This document shows positions 1-11,399 of a DNA stretch of 64,000 nt, one piece after another (position 1 is the first letter of the stretch; each line of letters opens with the position of its first letter). The DNA lies in contig NC_084802.1 of the NCBI RefSeq assembly GCF_963169125.1, positions 111,046,903-111,110,902 of the forward strand, in the 5' to 3' direction. The DNA is from Humulus lupulus. Its lineage: Eukaryota; Streptophyta; Magnoliopsida; Rosales; Cannabaceae. The notes beneath the pieces are model-generated. The model did not search any database. It was given only the letters and a program-made list of their open reading frames with translations, and had not been told where the DNA came from. The translations under genes were made by a program, and so were the position numbers.

Positions 1-25
1 TTGGAAGATCAGATATGGAAGGATA

Positions 26-355
26 ATGCTGCCAGAAGAGAGAACTACCGAAACAAGGGCTTCAATGAGGGTAACAAAAGGAAAACTAATGAAGGGAAAA
101 ACAGTGGCATTGATAAGAGACCAAGAACCCCGACCACGAAAAACAACAATCACTCAGAACCACCATAATAATCGCAACAATCGCTATAATGACCGGAACT
201 GTGGGAATCACCAAGGCAACCGAGTAGAACACCCCATTTGTCCTAAATGCTTGAAAAGACACCCGGGAGAATGCCAGGCCGGCACCAATAAATGTTTTAA
301 GTGCGGTCAGGCAGAGCATCTGAGGAGGAATTTCCCACAATGGAAGGCGGGATAG
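26..355 (+). pseudogene. gag: gag C-terminal part with two zinc knuckles (chromovirus)
   Basis: Nucleocapsid end of gag, which would bind genomic RNA in the virus-like particle. A basic, Asn/Arg-rich stretch (about residues 25-65) precedes a first knuckle CPKCLKRHPGEC and a second, CFKCGQAEHLRRNF. In the second knuckle the final cysteine is replaced by phenylalanine, so it should not bind zinc properly. The reading stops at 353 and resumes in the protease region at 374. The true start is upstream of the window; the ATG at 26 is only the first one inside the open stretch. Confidence 0.7.
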
Positions 356-373
356 AATAGTAACAACAATCTG

Positions 374-696
374 GTGTCAGCATGGGTTTTTGCCTTAACT
401 CTGAATGAAGCAGCCAATAGCAACACCGTAGTCATAGGTCAGCTCCCTATATCTGGTATGATGTGTAGAGTCCTCATTGATTCTGGAGAGACTCCCTCTT
501 ATGTTTCCATGAATGTTATTGATAAGTTGAGTATGCCTTGCAAACTGTTTGAGCATAGCTTTAGTACTATGTTACCATAGGGAGACATGATGTTGTCAAC
601 TAGTGGTTACCATCAACGCCTATAACGATAGAGGGCAGGGAGTGCCTAGAAGACCTTATAGAACTGAGTATACCAGATTATGATGTCATACTTGGC
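374..696 (+). pseudogene. Retroviral-type aspartic protease region (chromovirus)
   Basis: Protease segment of pol. The active-site loop reads VLIDSGETPSYVS (near 470-510), where the family normally has D-S/T-G-A, so the residue after DSG is altered. A stop at 578-580 and a shift break the frame, but the later protease motif [10 protein letters not shown] is readable at about 679-711, running into the next block. Pseudogene with clear family identity. Confidence 0.7.
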
Positions 697-1600
697 ATGG
701 ATTGGTTATCCAAACATGGGGTGACGATAAACTATCGGAAGAAGACTGTGGAGTTCAGACCAGAAGAAGGAGAGATCTTTTCCTTTAGAGGAGAAGTAGC
801 GAGTTTTCGAACACCCATAATATCGGCATTGGAAGCATGGAATATGATGCAACATGGTTGTTCGACATTTCTGGCTAGTGTGGTGGATAAATCCAAGGAG
901 TCAAAGTTAAAACCTAAAAATGTGCATATTGTTTGTGAGTTCCCGGAGGTGTTTCTCGAGGAATTACCAGGATTACCCCTAGACGGAGAAATCAAATTTG
1001 TGATCGAACTTGCACCAGAAACAACACCGATCTCTAAGGCACCCTATGAAATGGCACCTACGGAATTGAAGGAACTTAAGAACCAGCTACAAGAGTTGTT
1101 GGACAAGGGGTTCATAAGACCTAGTCATTCTCCATGGGGAGCACCGATCCTATTTGTGAAAAAGAAAGGCAGGAGCATGAGAATGTGCATCGATTACCGA
1201 GAACTCAATAAGGTCACCATTAAGACCAAATATCATTTGCCTAAGATAGATGACCTTTTTGATCAACTGCAAGGGGCAGCAGTTTTCTCAAAGATTGATC
1301 TACGATCCGGGTACAATCAGTTGAAAGTAAAGGAGGGAGACATTCCGAAAACGACTTTCAGAACTCGCTACGGGCATTATGAATTCCTAGTGATGTCTTT
1401 TGGACTCACTAATGCCCCAGCAACATTCATGGACATGATAAACAAGGTATTGAAGGACTATTTGGACAAGTTTGTGGTAGTGTTCATAGATGATATCCTT
1501 ATTTAATCGAAGACCAAGCAGGAGCATGAGGAGCATTTGAGGTTGACCCTAAAAAGACTGGGAGAACATTAGCTATATGCTAAGTTCTCTAGTGTGAGTT
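697..1600 (+). pseudogene. Reverse transcriptase of the left chromovirus
   Basis: Ty3/gypsy reverse transcriptase. Visible blocks are [14 protein letters not shown] (about 1180-1220), [13 protein letters not shown] (about 1288-1325), [15 protein letters not shown] and the catalytic box VVFIDDILI (about 1477-1503), which keeps both catalytic aspartates. A TAA stop at 1504-1506 follows the box, where a tyrosine codon is expected. A second stop (TAG, at a position where glutamine is usual) interrupts the connection region near 1570. The neighbouring RNase H block continues from 1601. Confidence 0.85.
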
Positions 1601-2308
1601 TTGGCTGGAACAAGTAACTTTCCTATGGCATATAGTGTCCAAGAATGGAATAGCAGTAGACCATCAAAGATCGAGGCCATTAGAGACTGGTCCCAGTCGA
1701 AGAATGCCTCAGAATTTCGAAGCTTCTTAGGATTGGCAGATTACTATAGGAAGTTTGTCGAGGGTTTCTCAAAGATCGCCACACCCTTGACCAACTTAAC
1801 CAGCAAACATCAGAAGTTTGCATGGATTGAGAAATGTGAAGCAAGCTTTCATATCATGAAGGATAAGTTAATTTCTGTGTCTATCCTTTGTGTTCCCACG
1901 GAGGGCGGGAAATTTATGGTGTATTGTGATGCATCAAAGAACGGCTCAGGGTGTGTGTTGATGCAAGATGGGAAGGTGGTAGCTTATGCTTCCAGACAAC
2001 TCAAGGACTATGAACAACGATATCCCACTCATGATCTTGAGTTGGCAGTAGTGGTGTTCACACTGAAAATATGGAGACATCACCTATATGGGGACAAGTG
2101 CGAAATATACACTGGCCACAAAAGTGTGAAATACTTCTTCACTCAAAAGGAACTGAATATGAGGCAACAAAGGTGGTTGGAATTAGTGAAGGACTATGAC
2201 TATGAATATCTATACCACCCAGGCAATGCCAATGTGGTTACAGAAGCATTGAGTTGGCGGGGACATGGGAGTGTCTCAACACTAAGTACAATAGAGATGC
2301 CTATTTAG
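1601..2308 (+). pseudogene. RT connection domain and RNase H (left chromovirus)
   Basis: Residues about 25-60 carry the RT connection motif [19 protein letters not shown]. RNase H follows at about residues 105-225, with the first catalytic aspartate in [12 protein letters not shown], then [20 protein letters not shown], where the usual glutamate of H-D-L-E-L is present, and the end motif [13 protein letters not shown], where the usual D-A-L-S is changed to E-A-L-S. Reading ends at a stop at 2306-2308, in the RNase H to integrase linker. Confidence 0.82.
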
Positions 2309-2562
2309 AAGGAGATTATAAATGCCGGTATCGAACTTGTGACCAAACGCCTAGCAAATCTCACATTACAATCCTCCCTATTGGAACAAATTTGAGAAGA
2401 GCAGAAAGGGGATGAAGCCCTAATGAAGCAATAGGGTTTGGTACAAGAAAGTGGTAGCAGTGACTGCACGATTTCCATCGGTGGATTGCTGCGGTACAAG
2501 GGTAGGATTTGTGTGCCTGACAACGTTGAGATTAAGGAAAGTATTATGAAAGAGGCATAAAG
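2309..2562 (+). pseudogene. Start of integrase, interrupted by LTR insertion
   Basis: Linker and first residues of integrase, broken by several stops. The stretch near 2505-2556 reads RICVPDNVEIKESIMKEA, the usual lead-in to the zinc-binding HHCC domain of gypsy integrases. It is cut at 2562 by a 1.86 kb LTR; the integrase reading resumes at 4419. Confidence 0.7.
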
Positions 2563-4418
2563 TGTTGGGGGTTTTATGCCCTAATTAAAGCCTAATTTCA
2601 TTGTAATCTCATTTATTATCAATAAAAGAATAGAAATCATTTTTTGGCTTGGTCAATATTTGCTCACATGTTTTATTTTCATGATTATTTGTTTAATATA
2701 AACTTCTATTAAATCCCGAGCATATAGCTAATCGTATTTATAGTGACATAATCACAGTGGAATATAAATACGATTGTATGTTCAAAATAAGTTAGTATTA
2801 AGATTAGTCAGTGCAAAGGATTTACACTGACTTTCCAATCTATGATATGATCTACTTATACATTGTAGTGTTATGTTCTTTCCAGAACTTTAGCAAAGTA
2901 GATAAGATCGGATGTATTTGTTACATCAGACTGGACCAATATTGACAGTTGATAGGATAAGTAAACATACCGTTTTTATCTATTCTAGTCATATCATATA
3001 GTTGACCATAGGTCAATTCAATCTCAATTCTGAGTGGTTAATATTCTAACTGATTGTATTATTTGAGTTCTTTGACTTGTTCGTTACCAGCTTACCCTAC
3101 GGACTAGCCCATACTTACATCTTGGGAGCTTGATAGTATGATTGAGTGGGAGTGTTAGTCATAGATATGAACATCTATAGCTTCTGATGAAGAAGTGAAA
3201 TGATGATTTCCTTTTAGTTTGGTTCAAGGTGTTAAATGATAGAGATCTCATTTCAGTAATTAAATTAGTTTAATGAAATATCATTTACAATGAACTAAGT
3301 GTTTTAAGGATAAAATACAATGAGGGTAAAATGATATTTTAGTCCCATCTCATTGTAGACCCTCTATAGAGGATTGAGTGAAAATTATGCTTGTAACAAT
3401 GGATAATTAATAACATATCTATATTTTTTATAGAGCGTTCTATGAATTCAAGAGTGCAATTCCAAGTCTTTAGTGGAGTCACAAGGAATTAATAAGTTAG
3501 TAAATTTATTTGTTAGATTTATGATAACTTATTGGAGCTTGATTTCATAGGCCTATGCTCCCCACTGTACCTTTGATAAAATCATCTAGATAGTCTCAAT
3601 TAATTAATTTAATTATCAATTAGAATTATCAAAGTTGACCAGGTCAATTTTGGATAGTTTCACAGAGTTGTGTATTTTAGAGAAGAAAAGAGAAATTATG
3701 GCAGATTTATTAATTAAGATAAATCGGTATCTAAATTAATAAATAAGTTTAAATTAAGGTTCAAATTATAAATAATTAATTTGATAAAGGATTTAAATAA
3801 TTATTTAATTAATTAAATCAATAGAAAATAATACAGGCCTTGATTTTAAGTCCAATGGGCTTATAATCAAATGAGAAATTTCACGGGCCTAAAGCACATG
3901 ATAATTTCAACCTAGGGCTGTTTATTGGCTATTATTTTATTGATTTTTTTCATTAAATAAATGACATAATTGAGTGTATAAAAGGAATGCTAAGAGAGAG
4001 TCAGATAATAAGTCAGACATATGACAAACACTGGTTTTCTGATAGGTTTAAGATTCTCTCTAAACATAAGTCCTTTTCTAAGCATTATTGTTCTTCTCTC
4101 TTCTTCTCTTTGTATCTATCTCATATGTTGAGAATTTCCCACCCTAGTCTAGGTGATTCCAAGGATACTTTGGAAGGCTGTGAAGAAAATTGAAGATTGG
4201 TTCAGTTTCTTGTTAATACTCTGAGACAGAAATGATACAAGGGTTAGCGAAACTGAAAGAATGACTCATTCATTCTGCTGTGTATAATGTAAGTATTCTT
4301 ATCATTATTTCACTTTGAATTTAATTTTAGAAACATGTTCTAAGTTGTCTCATATTAATTTGTTTAATATTAGATCTACATAAAAATAAATAAAGATCTT
4401 GTATAAGTTTTTCTAACA
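2563..4418 (+). mobile_element. Solo Ty1/copia-type LTR inserted in chromovirus integrase
   Basis: An 1856-base LTR beginning TGTTGGGG and ending TCTAACA, inside a continuous integrase reading. It contains a TATA box (TATAAAAG near 3978) followed by a transcribed-looking R/U5 part. Its last 300 bases match, in opposite orientation, the segment 63703-64000 at the other end of the window. No internal region accompanies it, so it is probably a solo LTR. Target duplication is unclear: CATA occurs near both edges but is separated from the left edge by AAG. Confidence 0.8.
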
Positions 4419-4620
4419 CATACAACCCCTATTCCTTACACCCAAGGTCCACAAAGATGTACCAAGACCTTAAAGCGCTATAATGGTGGCATGGAATGAA
4501 AAGGGATAGTGCTGAGTATGTTCCCAGATGTTTGACCTGCTAGCAAGTCAAAGCAGAACACCAAAGGCCAGCAGGGTTACTTCAACTGCTCTACGTTCCT
4601 GAATAGAAATGGGAGGAAGT
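4419..4620 (+). pseudogene. Integrase zinc-binding domain, second fragment
   Basis: Resumes the integrase reading after the LTR. Frames still show TTPIPYTQG, the aromatic WWHGMKRDSAEY and CLTC with a following TAG where glutamine is usual, then QVKAEHQRPAGLLQ. These are the H-P-G and C-x2-C parts of the HHCC domain. At least one frameshift lies within. Cut at 4621 by the next insertion. Confidence 0.7.
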
Positions 4621-5148
4621 TGTAACGCCCTAAACTCCAGGGACCGTTACGATGTGCCTTTTAAGCAGTGCTACACTCGCTAATCGAGTCATTTGGTCAT
4701 AATCGTGTAACTAAGTATGATTAGCGGTTTAGGGTTAAATTTTTTGGTTAAGATGTAATGTTTCACTAAAACGTTTAACGTATACATTGGGATCCCAAAA
4801 ATATAATTTAAAGGTTAAGTAAAGCAAAATATTTACAACCAGTCGACCTAAATAGAAAAATAGGGTTTAACCCTAGTTCCTCTTTAAACCCTCGGGCGTG
4901 GTGGTCGAGCAGCCGCATATGTACACATCGTCACCTAAGCTCTACAACTCAAGGATGGTCCAGCTTTCCTTTGCCTTTACCTGCACAACATAGCACCCGT
5001 GAGTCGAAGCCCAGTAAGAAAACTTGATATGCTCATGAACAAGTAAGAACATGCTACTAAGTCATAATAGGCATGCCCAGTAGTAATAACCCTACTCATG
5101 CATGCAAGTAGGTACAAATACATGTTTGTGAAGTCCTGCGCTCTGAGT
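4621..5148 (-). mobile_element. Fragment of a Tekay/Del-type LTR, minus orientation
   Basis: Begins TGTAACGCCC and resembles the first 400 bases of the solo LTR at 52742-55106 block by block (for example CTTTGCCTTTACCTGCAC and GCACCCGTGAG). On the minus strand this is the 3' part of an LTR ending in GGGCGTTACA. It lacks the other LTR end and sits where about 700 bases of the host integrase core are missing, so the insertion was accompanied or followed by deletion. Confidence 0.7.
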
Positions 5149-5692
5149 AGATGATTCGCCAAAGGATGCTTACTGCACAAAGTAGGCAAAAGAGCTACGC
5201 TGACTTGAAGAGAAAGGACATCGAGTTTTCATTGGGCGAGTTTGTATTCTTGAAAGTCTCACCGATGAAGGGTGTTATGCGTTTTGGAAAGAAAGGGAAG
5301 TTAAGCCCTAGATATATAGGTCCATTTTAGATTTTGGACAGAGTAGGGCAAGTTGGTTACCGTTTAGCACGTGCCCTTGCACTAGCCAAAACGCATAATG
5401 TCTTTCACATCTCGATGTTGCGCAAGTATGTGTCAGATCCCTCTCATGTTTTGAGTTACGAGCCGTTATAGCTGAAGCAGGACCTGAGTTACAATGAACA
5501 GCCAGAGCGCGTTATTGAAAAGAGAATCAAGGAACTGAGATCCAAAAGGATTCGACTAGTTAAGGTCCTGTGAAAGAATAGTACGGAACGAGAAGCAACA
5601 TGGGAGTTGGAGGAAGACATGAGAGAAAAAATACCCTGAATTATTTGGTAAGAATGAATTTCGGGACGAAATTCCTTTTAAGGAGGGTATAT
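5149..5692 (+). pseudogene. Integrase C-terminal domain with chromodomain-like tail
   Basis: Reads the GPY/F module of gypsy integrases: VFLKVSPMKGVMRFGKK, KLSPRYIGPF, then HNVFHISMLRKYVSDP, followed by a basic linker and EATWELEEDMREKYPELF, a divergent chromodomain-type ending that would help target integration to chromatin. Stops occur after IGPF, after YEPL and in the linker. The reading ends just before a purine-rich AAGGAGGG at about 5680, the polypurine tract next to the 3' LTR. Confidence 0.82.
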
Positions 5693-6301
5693 TGTAGCGT
5701 ACCAAATTATTTATTTATTTATTCAAATTTTGTGCTTTAATTTATTTAATTGTTAAGTGTTGTGAATTATTTTATTTATTTGTTTAAAATAATTGTTAGA
5801 ATTGTTTGGTAGAATCATTGTGAATTTAATTGTTAATTGTTAATTTATTTTAATATGTGAATAATTGAGTTTTGGTTGAATGCACCAAGGTGCATGGTAG
5901 GTAGTGATACACCCTAGTTATTGAGTGTGTGCATGTGCATGGTTGCATGGTGCATTTGTGTAGAATTTTCTACAAACTTTATAGTTTCCTTATATTATAT
6001 TTATTTAATTATTTAATTGAAAAAAATAGAAGAGGAAAGGAGAAGTGGCGTGTAGCATGGTGGGAAAGGAGGGATTTCATTACCTTTTTTTTTTTTATTG
6101 GAGTGATTTTAGATAAAATAGGAAAAGATGTTGTCATCTTTATTTCCTACCAATTAAGATAAAATCAAATAAAATTAAAATAAAAGAAAATAGACACAAT
6201 TTGGAAACTTACCAATTTTTTTCCTTAGGCTATTTTGGCTAGGTTAGAATAAAGAGAGAAGGAGAAAGGGAAGAGAGCATTATGCTCCTTGGGCTGGTGT
6301 G

Positions 6302-6362
6302 CAAGAGAGAAGAGAGAGAGAGAGAGAGAGGGAGAGTGTGAAATTAGAGAGAGAGAGAGATA
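6302..6362. repeat. GA/AG microsatellite in chromovirus LTR
   Basis: About 60 bases of nearly uninterrupted AG dinucleotides, split by GGAGAGTGTGAAATT. In plant LTRs such GA tracts often lie in the transcribed leader; no promoter function is shown here. Confidence 0.85.
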
Positions 6363-7606
6363 AGAGGAAGAAAGAAAAGAGAAGATGAGGATTTTGAAGG
6401 TCTTGGGTAAGTGTTCTTAAGTTTATGGTTTGAATCCTCTAAAGTTTATCTATATCTTCTTGATGCTAAGAACTCCCTCCTCTTTGTTTTGATTTTTGAA
6501 ATCCTTAGGAGAGTTTGATCAAAGGTGGTGGCCATTGTTTTGGTCCTTGAGTTTTTGCAAGAGAGGTAATGGGTAAACCTCTTTTTTGGGTCTTATAGTT
6601 TTGTTGTTCTCACCTTTGTTTTTTTCTTATTTTTTTGTGATTTGAGAATATTGTTTGAGGATGATGATATATTGTGTTCTTCCCCTTGATTGATGATTTT
6701 TTATTAGTTTTGATTGTTGTATGATTTCCTATAGGGGTTCGGCCAAGCATGTGTAGGGGATTCTATCATATATATACATATATATTTTTCATGTGCTATG
6801 TTGGATTCATGCTCTAGGGTTCTTGTTTTCTCATGAACTTTGAAAAAAATCACACCTTTAGTTTTGAGAGATGATTATTATTTTTTAAATCATGATAAGT
6901 TTAAATAATAAATATTGTTGTATGTTCTTGATGTAGACCTAATGATTCGGTTCTTATAAAGCATGAGAATTTTTGTGATATATTTTGTTGGTTGAATCCT
7001 AGTTGTGTTTCGGCCTAGGGGTATGTTTAGGGTTGTGATATTTTCTTTTTCATGATCTTGTAAGATGCAAAAAGAAAACATGAGGTGATGATGTGGGTTT
7101 TGACTAAAAGGGTGTAATGCATGATGAGTTGTTTGATTTTTATGTCACCCATGCATATTAGGAACATGCTAGGGTTTGTGAATTATTTGTATAGATTTAA
7201 ACATGTATGGTTCTGGTGTAAATTTTTGTGAAGCATGATGAAAAAGATAGATTCTTGAAGAATATGCTTGCTGATTTTGTGTTTAAGTGATGAGAAGTAT
7301 GATGAAATTAATGATTTGGCATGCATAAATGATTTTGCAAATGCTATGAAGTTTTTAAGAAATTAAAGGGAATTTTAATATACATTAAAATTGTGTTTTT
7401 ACTCAAATAAATACCTACAGATTTTTATTATATTCTTAGAGAAAATATGAGATTTTAAAGACAAGATGGTGATTTTTGAGAGTATATATTGTCAAGGATA
7501 TAAGGACGTAACTTATAGGGCGGACGCCCCGAGATTATTCAAGGACCAGAGATTTTGTTTACCTCAAGATGTGACATGGACAAGTTAGCGGGCCATGTTC
7601 ACAAAG

Positions 7607-7775
7607 ATATGATGATGATGCTTATGATGATAATATTCATGATGATTATGTATATTATGATGATGCTTATGATGATAATGCTTATAATGATTATGTTTAT
7701 GATGATGATGCTTACGATGATAATGCTTGTCATGATTATGTTTATGATGATGATGGTCATGACAACAATGCTTAG
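7607..7775. repeat. Imperfect GAT/ATG triplet minisatellite
   Basis: Repeated TGATGATGATGCTTATGATGATAA-like units of about 30 bases with internal triplet periodicity. It forces a Met-rich open frame that is not a gene. Confidence 0.8.
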
Positions 7776-8230
7776 GATGTGTAACGATATATGAATATGA
7801 ATATGTTTTTGTGTGTATACTTGTGTGTTATTTATACTTCCTTACTGGGCTTTTAGCTCACCCCCTTGCTTTCCCTTCCAGGTAGCAAATATGATTTCTC
7901 TATGGCACGCGTGGTGATGTGAGGAGTTTCAACGTCAGGGTGTGTATGGCGTGGGGGCATCCTATGGACAAGAAAACGACCAGTTTAACACCAATTCCTA
8001 AAGAATAATGTTATGTTTATTTTAACTTTTCAGAACTTATCAGTAGGACTTGAACTTTAATTATTTTTCGAAACGTTGTATGAAAACTATTACTTTCTTT
8101 TTAATCTATTGGACCCAACTTGCATGTTTAGCAAGGCCCCACTGGGATTTTTCATATAAGGAGTGGCTTTTCTTCTATAAGTTTATGAGCATGTAAAAGT
8201 TTTACAAAGTATTAGATTAGGGCGTTTTAG

Positions 8231-10066
8231 ATTTCTCAACACATGAGAACTTTGATTATGAGTCTGAGAATGGTTAGAAGAAAGAAGAAGATGATAATCT
8301 TTTTGTCTGACAAAGAATTCTCAAACCTATTTTGAATTGTATCTTGTATTGTCTATCTTATTATTCTATATCATATATATACATATAATTCTATTACCTT
8401 ATTATTCCTAATAATAATAGTAATATAATAATAGTATCATAATGATGATATGAATTGATTTAGGTAAATATCTAACTTACCAAATTTGAAAAAACTATTT
8501 TCAAATTATTAATCAATTACATAAATAAAATAAAAACAACACTCCTACAATATCAGTATACTGATACACGCATGGCATAGTCCTTGGACTGTGTCATGCG
8601 TAAACTGTTATATTTCTTTTCAAGGATATTGTATTTTTCTTTTCTTTATTTATTTAACTAAAATCTATCTTCCACAAAATAAGGTATTTATCTTTTTTGA
8701 GGAAAAGATGACAACCATATTTCAAAATTTAAATTTTAAATTCAAAATTAAAAATTCAAATTGATGATCATATTATCATCATATTTTAAAATTCAATAAA
8801 TCAAAACCTAGTTTTGACTTACCAATTTTATTTTCTCCCCCTCAAATAAAATAATTAATTTCAAAATTTTATTTATTTAAATATATATATATGAATTTAA
8901 AAATTAACATATTTAAATTAATATATATTTTAGAAAATTAATAATTAATTCTAAATTAATTATTCAACCTTTATTATCATATAATTACATACTTGACCCG
9001 AATAATAAAATTCTTCTCAAATTCCCAAATTACAGTTTTACCCTTGTATCAACTCTTACCTTGATATGGTGTTGATAGAGACACCCTAGGGACCTATGGA
9101 CCTATAATATCAAGCTCCAATAAATATTAGATCATTAATCAAAGCTCTTTGATTAGATAATCATATTTATTAATATCATGATTACTCCACTATAAATATG
9201 AGATTGAACTCTTGATAATTATAGACATATATTTACTGAGTACTTTATTAAAGAATAAAGTGTCCATTGATATAATTATTACATACAACGTTAATCCTCT
9301 ATTAATGGTTCATAATTAAAAGGGAATAAAGTTACCAGTTTAACCTTTTAGCTATATCTTGTTCCTAGAGTACTATTGACTTTACTAGTGAAGGTTGTGT
9401 CATAACAAGTTTGTGACGTGAGTGATCATAACCTTTTTAGTTCCAAAAGTCAACCCAATAGGGAACCATTATTCAATCTATAAGAAGGTATAGATTCTAT
9501 ATTTGTTAAACTATGTCCCCAACCTTATATATCATTGAGTCTCCAAAACAATTGTTCTTAGCCTGATCATTCTGAAAAACCTTAACTTATGAATCAAAGG
9601 ATTAGATGACATATATAGGAGTTCATAGCAACCTCAATATTAAGCTCATCAGCTGATGTGTTTGATTAATACTACGAAATGATGTTTAAACAAGTATTAA
9701 TAAATCACATTTGGTCCAGTTCTATATATCACTATATATAAAGTACATTCACTAAAGTGTCCTACTACATTAGTGACCCAGATCTAGGTCACTTGTATTT
9801 ATAATACTAGCAAACCGTACTAGCAGTAGTTAATCTAAAGATTCCATAACTTTATTTTACTGCGAACTGTTTTAAGTTTATTATCTTAATCTCGATCGTC
9901 TTTTACCAATATGAGATTAAGACCACATAGATAAACTTTGGAATTTTATGATATTTTCTTAATATTATCAACATAATATTGGACATAGTCTATATATATA
10001 ATAATTCAATTCAATTATTTATTTCATTTAAAATATTTGTCAACTACAATTGCTTTAAGGGCACAA
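8231..10066 (-). mobile_element. Degenerate copia-type LTR, minus orientation
   Basis: Read on the minus strand, it begins near GTGCCCTTAAAGC and shares landmarks with the LTR at 2563-4418, notably TTATTGGAGCTTGAT followed by TAGG..C..C and an upstream TAGTGGAGTAA. Length (about 1.83 kb) is close to that LTR. The right-hand edge in LTR terms abuts the chromovirus LTR at 8229, and its terminal 280 bases look truncated. No coding region belongs to it here. Confidence 0.6.
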
Positions 10067-10424
10067 TTCACAATAATAAAAAATCTCTGGTGTTGATTTT
10101 TTTTATACTCATTTTTATTTCTGTAATAATCTGTTTAGACAACTAGCTTAGTTGTTAGATCAAATTCTGATTATGTCAAAACAACTTAATCACTATTCCG
10201 CAATCTATTAAGTTGATTAATTTAATCACTTGGTAAACATTAAAATACAGAATTTCATAATATATCCTACATATATTTAGTAATAATTCTTTATCACCAA
10301 ATAAAAATAAACAACCAATTCTTTTTAAAGTATTATGAAAAAAATAATGAGTATCTTATAAAATTTTATTATGTTAAAAATATTTAATTATAAATTTATT
10401 AATTCACCATTAATGATTATTTAT
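10067..10424. other. AT-rich spacer, nothing recognised
   Basis: No open frame of interest, no LTR terminus and no repeat structure beyond A/T runs. Confidence 0.6.
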
Positions 10425-10625
10425 CCTGACCCCATCACCGACACCGACCTCGTCCCCGACCCCTTCCAAGTCCCCGACCCCGTCTTCTCCCATTCCCCGA
10501 CCCCATTCCCTCCCCTTCCCCTTCCCCAACCCCATCCCCAAACATGTCCCCATCCCCGACATTGTCCCCGAATCCAACCCCAACCCCAACCTCATCCTCA
10601 TCCTCGTCCCCGTCCTAACCCTCAA
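10425..10625. repeat. Strand-biased C-rich minisatellite
   Basis: About 200 bases built from degenerate TCCCCGAC / CCCCATCC / CCAACC units, almost free of G on the plus strand, inside DNA that is otherwise about 75% AT. The minus strand has many runs of four G. The open frames on both strands (Asp-Pro repeats, Gly-Met repeats) are by-products of the repeat. Confidence 0.85.
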
Positions 10626-11399
10626 CCTTACCACAATACATCCTAATATAAAAAATAATACAATACAATTTAATTAACCTAATTACAATGCATTATTTTA
10701 TAATGTTTCATTGATTTTTATTATTAATTCATACATTTTTTTTTCCTTTTATCATGTTAAAAATATTGAATTATTACTTAAACAAAATATTAATATAATT
10801 ACCACTAAATTTAAAAATTAAAATTAACTTAATTTTAAAATTAATTATTAACTTTTTAAAATTTTAATTACAAATTTCCTTTACACTAATTTTAAGGATT
10901 ACAATTTAATTAATTCTAAAATGATTTAATTAAAAAAATGTTATATAGTTTTAATTTTTCTAAATATACCAAAATTTTAGCAGTATAACAACTGTATTCT
11001 AATGTACCCCGAAATTTCAAACCTGCAAATAACACTCAAAAAAATAATACCTGAATAAACATAATTTTCACAAAAATCAAATAAGCTAAATTTTATGGAA
11101 TCATATTATTTTCATTTATGACTAATAGATTTTCCAAAATACACTAAAAAAATAAAATAATCACAGTCATATAATATATTTACCAAATCACATTGACATA
11201 TATACATTTCTAAAAATTAATAAGATGAACTATATGGAAAAAAATTAAACTAATCTCCAAGAGCTTTCCAAGCCCACAATCAAGAGTCAATCCTCCTAAA
11301 ATATCCCCTGCCAAAAAAATGTCACTATAAACACCATAAATCCTATGATTACCATAAACACAATCACCATAAATAATCTAATTTCCAAACCCTAAAATC
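10626..11399. other. AT-rich spacer, nothing recognised
   Basis: Long A/T runs with no credible gene, LTR end or tandem repeat. It could be interior of the CACTA element whose end lies at 12152, but I see no transposase motif. Confidence 0.5.

Larger units (their letters stand above)
1..8229 (+). mobile_element. Tekay/Del-type chromovirus remnant, left end outside window
   Basis: A Ty3/gypsy element read in order gag zinc knuckles, protease, reverse transcriptase, RNase H, integrase, polypurine tract and 3' LTR. The 5' LTR and gag N-terminus lie left of the window. The integrase is interrupted twice: by a copia solo LTR at 2563-4418 and by a chromovirus LTR fragment at 4621-5148, where roughly 700 bases of the integrase core are also missing. 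The C-terminal block, with a chromodomain-like tail that ends close to the polypurine tract, and the long 3' LTR fit the Tekay/Del branch. Every coding block has stops, so the element is dead. Confidence 0.85.
5693..8229 (+). mobile_element. 3' LTR of the left chromovirus
   Basis: Starts TGTAGCGTACC directly after the polypurine tract and ends near GGGCGTTTTA, a worn form of the GGGCGTTACA end seen in related LTRs. Length is about 2.54 kb. It is AT-rich and contains a GA microsatellite, an imperfect GAT-type repeat and, near the 3' end, GGGCTTTTAGCTCACCCCC, a block also found (reverse-complemented) in the LTRs at 4621 and 52742. Small open frames inside, such as a Met-rich one at 7555-7794, are repeat artefacts. 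Confidence 0.75.

Noticed and set aside
2558..4423. A clean 5 bp target duplication for the left solo LTR
   Set aside because: The bases next to TG and CA differ (TAAAG and CATAC); only an offset CATA is shared.
7555..7794. Met-rich open frame of 79 codons
   Set aside because: Produced by an imperfect GAT/ATG triplet repeat inside an LTR; no start context or family.
10371..10646. Asp-Pro-rich open frame and the opposite Gly-Met-Arg-rich frame
   Set aside because: Both follow from the CCCCGAC minisatellite and have no other coding signal.
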